From CAYQAJ01 sp964415245 (lineage in GTDB: Bacteria > Planctomycetota > Planctomycetia > Pirellulales > Pirellulaceae): 17,636 nucleotides of DNA. The stretch covers positions 1-17,636 of the forward strand of contig CAYQAJ010000093.1 in the NCBI GenBank assembly GCA_964415245.1. Reading direction: 5' to 3'. The notes beneath the pieces are model-generated. The model was not told where the DNA came from. It saw only the letters and a program-made list of their open reading frames with translations, and made no database searches. This document shows positions 13,802-17,636 of this stretch, one piece after another (position 1 is the first letter of the stretch; each line of letters starts with the position of its first letter). The position numbers and the translations under genes were made by a program.

Positions 13802-16800
13802 TCAGTCCTGCGGAGTCGGCTGCCTGGCGGCGGAGAGGTCCATCCGTTGGCGCGTCACGTTCAGTCGCCGCCCGGCTTCTTCGGTGAAAGGGGAATTCGG
13901 ATAGGCTTTCGCAACTTCGTCGTACAACTCGGTGGCCTGCCGCCACTGGCCGAGCATTTCGTGGCACTTGCCGGCCTGCAGCAAGGCGCCGGCCTGCCAG
14001 CGCGGGTAAGCATACAGGGCTTCCACGCGATGGTAGGCACGAATCGCGTCTTCATACCGCTGTTGGTGGAAGAACGACTCGCCGATCATCCACTGGGCCA
14101 TGGCGGCCGTTTCGCTGCGACCGTGGTCGGGCGAGCGTGTGACGCGCTCATAAGCCTGCCGTGCCTCGTCGAATTTGCCTTGGGAAGCCAGGCACCGGCC
14201 TAGCAGGTAGTCGACTTCGTGCGGCTGGTCGAAATCGGGGAACCGCTCGGCAATCGTGCCGGCGAGATCGAACGCTTCTTGCCACCGCTGCTCTTGCGCC
14301 AGCGTTTGCGCTTGACGAAGCACGACCAACCCCAGCCAACTATCGTTGCGGCCTTCCATATTTTGTGCTAGATGCGCGAACCGCCGGCCTGCCTCGTCGA
14401 ACCGCTCCTGGCGGTACAGGCTGTCGGCCAGCCAGTACTCGGCCGGCATCCGCAGCGGCGAGTCGGGGAATTCGTCGACGACGCGCTGCATGGGCTGCGC
14501 CACCTGGTCCCAATCGCCCTGCGCTGCCGCCAACTGTCCCTTCAAGTACAACGCATGGGCCAGCACTTCGCCCGTGGGCGTGGCGTCCAGCACCTCGTCC
14601 AGCAGGATCGTCGCTCGCTCGTTATCGCCGTCTTCGGCCGCGCGTTGAGCCAGGCGATACATCGAATCGGGCCAGTACGTGCTGTTGCGATAATTGCGGG
14701 CCACTCGCTCGAAGGTCAGCGCCGATTCCTCTTTCTTGCCGAGGTCGGACAGCACCCAGGCATACTGATAGATCGCGGCATCCATCGCGGCGAATTCCGG
14801 GTGCTCGTCGATGAGCCGCTTCAGCAACCGCGCCGCGTCCTGGTCTTGCTCCAATCGGTCGTGCAGGCGAGCCGCGCCCCACAGGGCGTCGGCCATCTGC
14901 TCGGACTGCGGATGCCGCTCGATAACCAAGTGGTACATCGCGATGGCGCCGCCCGTGTTGTCCGTGCCTTCCAGCGCCCGAGCGCGCATCAGGGCGGCCT
15001 CGGCGGCCAGCGGACTATCGGGGAATTGATCGAGCAAACGCGCAAACGCGGCGGCCGATTCGTCCAGATCGCTCGTGTCGAGGCGGCACCAACCCAGCCC
15101 GGCCAGTCCCTGCGCCGCGTATCGGGGTGAGCCCTTGGAGGCGGCCAACTCGCCGAACAGGCGCTCCGCCGTTTGCCGCTGCCCGCTGGAATACGCAGCT
15201 TCGGCCAGGTGCAGCGTCACGTCGAGAAACGGATCGGAGTCGGGAGACTTGTTCCGTCGGGACGACGGCGGTGCAACGGCCGTTCGCGCCGCGGAACGCA
15301 GCGCCTCGCGCTCCGTAAGCGCCTGGTCGAGGTGACCGTCGCGCGCCAGCGCTACGCACAACTGCGCGCGGCACCGAATGGCCTCCGGGCGATTCGGCCA
15401 GCGTCGCAGGTACTCTTGCAGCGCTTCAATCGATTCGTCGTTTCGTTTCAGTCCCAGCAGGGCCGACGCACGGGCCGCCAGCAGTGCGGCCGCCCAATCG
15501 TCGGCAGGATTCGCGGCCGCCGACGGCGAATGCAACGCCGTGTCCGACGCCGAGTCGCTGAGCTGCGGCAATTTTTCGTCGCCGGGATTGTCGTCGCCTG
15601 GCGCCGCGTCGGGCCAGATATCCAGGCTTAATTCGTCATCAGACGAAGTGGCTTCGTTGGGTGCGGCGACGGGGGGAGGCACGGTTGACGTAGCCCGCTG
15701 GCTCGCCGGGTGCCGTGCCGATACCCGCGCCTCCAATCGATCGAGCACGTCGAGCGCCTGCTGGTAGCGTCGGGCTCCAATGTGGGCCAGTGCCAGATAG
15801 TAGAGAGTCGCGTCGTCGGCGTCGTCCGATGCGGCTTCGGTGCCGTCCGTGGTGGCCGGTGGCGCCGCGAGCGCCGCCGCCCTGTCGAATTCCTCCCGAT
15901 CGAGCAACGAACGCAGCGACGCCTGCCGCACGGTCGCCAGTAGCGAGCTCGTGGGAAACTGCCGCTCGAACCGCGCGGCCAGCTCGTCGACGCGATCGTA
16001 ACGGCCCGATTCCAGAGCAAGCTGCACTTGGGCCTGAAGGCTGTCGTCGGCCCATTCGCAATCGGGCCAATCGCGAACGACGCGGTCGAACAAATCGCCA
16101 GCCGCGTCCAATTGCCCACAGTGGTGCAGCGAATCGGCGGCGGCAAAGGCAGCGGCGGGCGCCAACGGATCGGCCGTGTCGCCCGGCGCCTCGCGGAGCA
16201 GCAAATCAGCCGCTTCGCGCCACCGGTTCTGCGCCATCAGGCAGCGTCCGCGCCAGTAAAAGGCCTTAACGCGCAAGGCGCTTTCGGGAAAGTCCTTCTC
16301 GATTGCCGTCAGATGCACGGCCGCCTGGGTGTAGTTCTCCGCGTCGAATTCCAACAGGCCCCATTCCAACAGCGCGTCGTCGGCAAGAGGCGATGACTTA
16401 CGCTCGGCCAGATAGCGATAGAAGCGGCGGGCTTCCTGCAATTCGCCCAACGCGCTCAGCGACTGGGCCAAGCCGAAACGGCACTCATCGGCCATAGGGC
16501 CGTCGGGAAAGTCGGCTAGTGCGCGGCTGAATGTCTTCTGCGCGCCCGACCAGTCGCGCTCGCCTAGCGCAATGTTGCCCAGGTAGTACAGGGCATACGC
16601 ACCCAGCTTATCTTCGGGGTAGCGGGCCACGAATCGCTCGAGCGCGTCCTTGGCTGTGGGCGTATCGGCAAGGAGGTACGCCGTTTCACCGAAGCGAAAA
16701 CTCGCCTGCGCGGCATAGCGGCCGGGAGCATTGCGCTCAACCAGTTCGGCCAGGTTTTTCCGCGCCTCCTCGTGCCGGCCCAGTTGCACCAGCGATTCGG

Positions 16801-17023
16801 CGAGAAAGAATCTCGCTTCGTCGAGGCGCATGTCCTGGGGAAACTGGTCGACGAACGTGCGGAACTCTTCTTCCGCGAGCTGCCACCGCGATTTGGCATA
16901 ATGGGCCGCGGCAACAGCGAATTGGTCGTCGGCCGTGCCGGCGCGCGCCGTCGGCAGCGATACCGCCAGCGCAATCGCGGCGGCAGCTAGTCCAAACGCG
17001 AGATGTTGGTACTTCCTGTACAT
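13802..17023 (-). CDS. Large exported TPR-repeat protein of the ExbBD locus (CpoB/YbgF-like position)
   Basis: The 1073-residue product begins with a signal peptide ('HLAFGLAAAAIALAVSLPTARAG') and is otherwise a chain of TPR-type helix pairs of ~34-37 residues, e.g. 'AAAHYAKSRWQLAEEEFRTFVDQFPQD', 'ALYYLGNIALGERDWSGAQKTFSRAL' and 'AGKCHEMLGQWRQATELYDEVAKAYPNSPF'. An acidic, low-complexity segment (~432-508; 'SSDDELSLDIWPDAAPGDDNPGD') divides it into an N-terminal superhelix (~28-430) and a longer C-terminal one (~510-1073). Repeats of the form 'A...F...YP.S' resemble the CpoB/YbgF, BamD and outer-membrane-assembly TPR proteins. I chose the ATG at 17023 because the signal peptide starts there; the frame stays open to a GTG at 17131 but that adds a basic leader. 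No good Shine-Dalgarno is seen. TPR domains bind proteins; as the first gene of the block it probably scaffolds the ExbBD/toroid machine in the periplasm. Repeat boundaries were not computed. Confidence 0.92.
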   Translation of the reverse strand: MYRKYQHLAFGLAAAAIALAVSLPTARAGTADDQFAVAAAHYAKSRWQLAEEEFRTFVDQFPQDMRLDEARFFLAESLVQLGRHEEARKNLAELVERNAPGRYAAQASFRFGETAYLLADTPTAKDALERFVARYPEDKLGAYALYYLGNIALGERDWSGAQKTFSRALADFPDGPMADECRFGLAQSLSALGELQEARRFYRYLAERKSSPLADDALLEWGLLEFDAENYTQAAVHLTAIEKDFPESALRVKAFYWRGRCLMAQNRWREAADLLLREAPGDTADPLAPAAAFAAADSLHHCGQLDAAGDLFDRVVRDWPDCEWADDSLQAQVQLALESGRYDRVDELAARFERQFPTSSLLATVRQASLRSLLDREEFDRAAALAAPPATTDGTEAASDDADDATLYYLALAHIGARRYQQALDVLDRLEARVSARHPASQRATSTVPPPVAAPNEATSSDDELSLDIWPDAAPGDDNPGDEKLPQLSDSASDTALHSPSAAANPADDWAAALLAARASALLGLKRNDESIEALQEYLRRWPNRPEAIRCRAQLCVALARDGHLDQALTEREALRSAARTAVAPPSSRRNKSPDSDPFLDVTLHLAEAAYSSGQRQTAERLFGELAASKGSPRYAAQGLAGLGWCRLDTSDLDESAAAFARLLDQFPDSPLAAEAALMRARALEGTDNTGGAIAMYHLVIERHPQSEQMADALWGAARLHDRLEQDQDAARLLKRLIDEHPEFAAMDAAIYQYAWVLSDLGKKEESALTFERVARNYRNSTYWPDSMYRLAQRAAEDGDNERATILLDEVLDATPTGEVLAHALYLKGQLAAAQGDWDQVAQPMQRVVDEFPDSPLRMPAEYWLADSLYRQERFDEAGRRFAHLAQNMEGRNDSWLGLVVLRQAQTLAQEQRWQEAFDLAGTIAERFPDFDQPHEVDYLLGRCLASQGKFDEARQAYERVTRSPDHGRSETAAMAQWMIGESFFHQQRYEDAIRAYHRVEALYAYPRWQAGALLQAGKCHEMLGQWRQATELYDEVAKAYPNSPFTEEAGRRLNVTRQRMDLSAARQPTPQD

Positions 17024-17636
17024 GCCAGGCCGGAGGGGGTTATGCCTGCGGGCGGATCCTTCCGTTCGCAACAATCTACTAACGTGCGGCAGCGTGGTTT
17101 GTCGCGCGACGTTTCGCGCGGGCAGTCGCACGCCAGAAACGATTCACAGCGCGCGGCGTAGGTCTCCACTTGCCGCCAGATGCCTCGTTGCGGCCTGTTC
17201 GCGCAAGTTACTGCGAGCGGGCGGGTGGGGGAACCGGCGGGTTGGGGGCGCGCGACGGCCGCTGCGCGGGCATACCGGCGGCACGTCGGCTTATGCCTTT
17301 CATCGGAAGCGACCGCACCCGCCAATCACGCTTTTCCCGGCGGTCGCCGATTCCCCCTGCCGGCGCGATGCGATCCGATCATCGTCCGTGCCACGGCAGG
17401 GGTTGCGCTCCGCGCGCAGTGCCAGACCGCTTCACGCAACCGTCAAGGATTACGCAGTGCGAACAGACGGACGAGCCGCCCGTCCTTGCGCCAACCGCAG
17501 CGCTCGCGCCTCACACACGCAGGCAATTGCCAAGGTGCCATCGCCCCGACGGCCACCGCCTCAGCCGAATAGCCCCGGCCAGAAGGCCTTGTTCTTACCC
17601 ACATTTTTTGGCGCCGGACATCAGTGTTGCGCCGCG
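17024..17636. other. Region without recognisable gene at the right edge
   Basis: The open frames here have Arg/Ala/Pro-heavy composition typical of G+C-rich shadow frames and no ribosome sites, so I call no gene. The promoter of the TPR-ExbB-ExbD-toroid block should lie just right of 17023, but I find no convincing -10/-35 pair. The last ~60 nt, on the minus strand, read 'APKNVGKNKAFWPGLFG' followed by TGA, interrupted upstream by another TGA. This might be the decayed end of a repeat or gene beyond the window. Confidence 0.5.

Noticed and set aside
17180..17572. 130-residue plus-strand open frame at the right edge
   Set aside because: Arg/Ala/Pro-rich shadow composition, no ribosome site and no recognisable motif.

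Overview
The window looks like chromosomal DNA of a planctomycete, most likely a Pirellulales-type member of the Planctomycetota. It has high G+C and a DUF1598-type secreted protein. A 39-bp tandem repeat reads 'TRSVSEG' on the minus strand. Intergenic regions are littered with degenerate 7-bp repeats that produce spurious peptides such as 'FSVFSFQFS', 'MTNDEARMT' and 'CILHSALCTLHFA'. I recall both kinds of repeat as hallmarks of planctomycete genomes. No plasmid or phage module is visible.

Layout from left to right: (1) a solitary IS200/IS605-type Y1 transposase (18-470, +); (2) a secreted CAP/SCP-domain protein (731-1744, -); (3) about 1.65 kb without a gene, packed with heptanucleotide arrays and palindromes; (4) a secreted DUF1598-type protein (3403-4788, +) ending in a heptad array that runs into an intrinsic terminator; (5) an SLC13-type permease with two RCK_C domains (5002-6852, -); (6) a two-gene unit of an exported GyrI-like protein and a small TPR-like helical protein (8280 to 7230, -); (7) tRNA-Val(CAC) with its own terminator (8563-8490, -); (8) two TatA-type genes (9090-8779 and 9563-9348, -), with a REP-type palindrome behind the first and a TRSVSEG array upstream of the second; (9) a four-gene block on the minus strand from 17023 to 9943; (10) about 600 bp with nothing recognisable except a short odd peptide-like tail at the right edge.

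The four-gene block is the main interest. In transcription order it encodes a 1073-residue exported TPR protein, an ExbB/TolQ proton-channel subunit, an ExbD/TolR subunit, and a 697-residue membrane protein. The last protein carries a transmembrane helix with the S-x-x-x-H signature of TonB and TolA, then a roughly 260-residue low-complexity linker, then a squalene-cyclase-like alpha/alpha-toroid domain instead of a TonB or TolA C-terminal domain. I infer a proton-motive-force-driven machine of the Tol/Ton type in which the transducer ends in a toroid and a large TPR protein takes a CpoB/YbgF-like place. No TolB, Pal or TonB-dependent receptor is seen in the window, so the partner and substrate are unknown.

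The second theme is repeats. At least six sequence families of intergenic arrays (GTGCAGA, AGCTGTC, TTTTCAG, CTCTSGA, AAATCCC, AATGACG) share the same 7-nt period although their sequences are unrelated. Two of them are built into long hairpins at gene ends, one acting as an apparent terminator and one sitting inside the Tol/Ton-like block.
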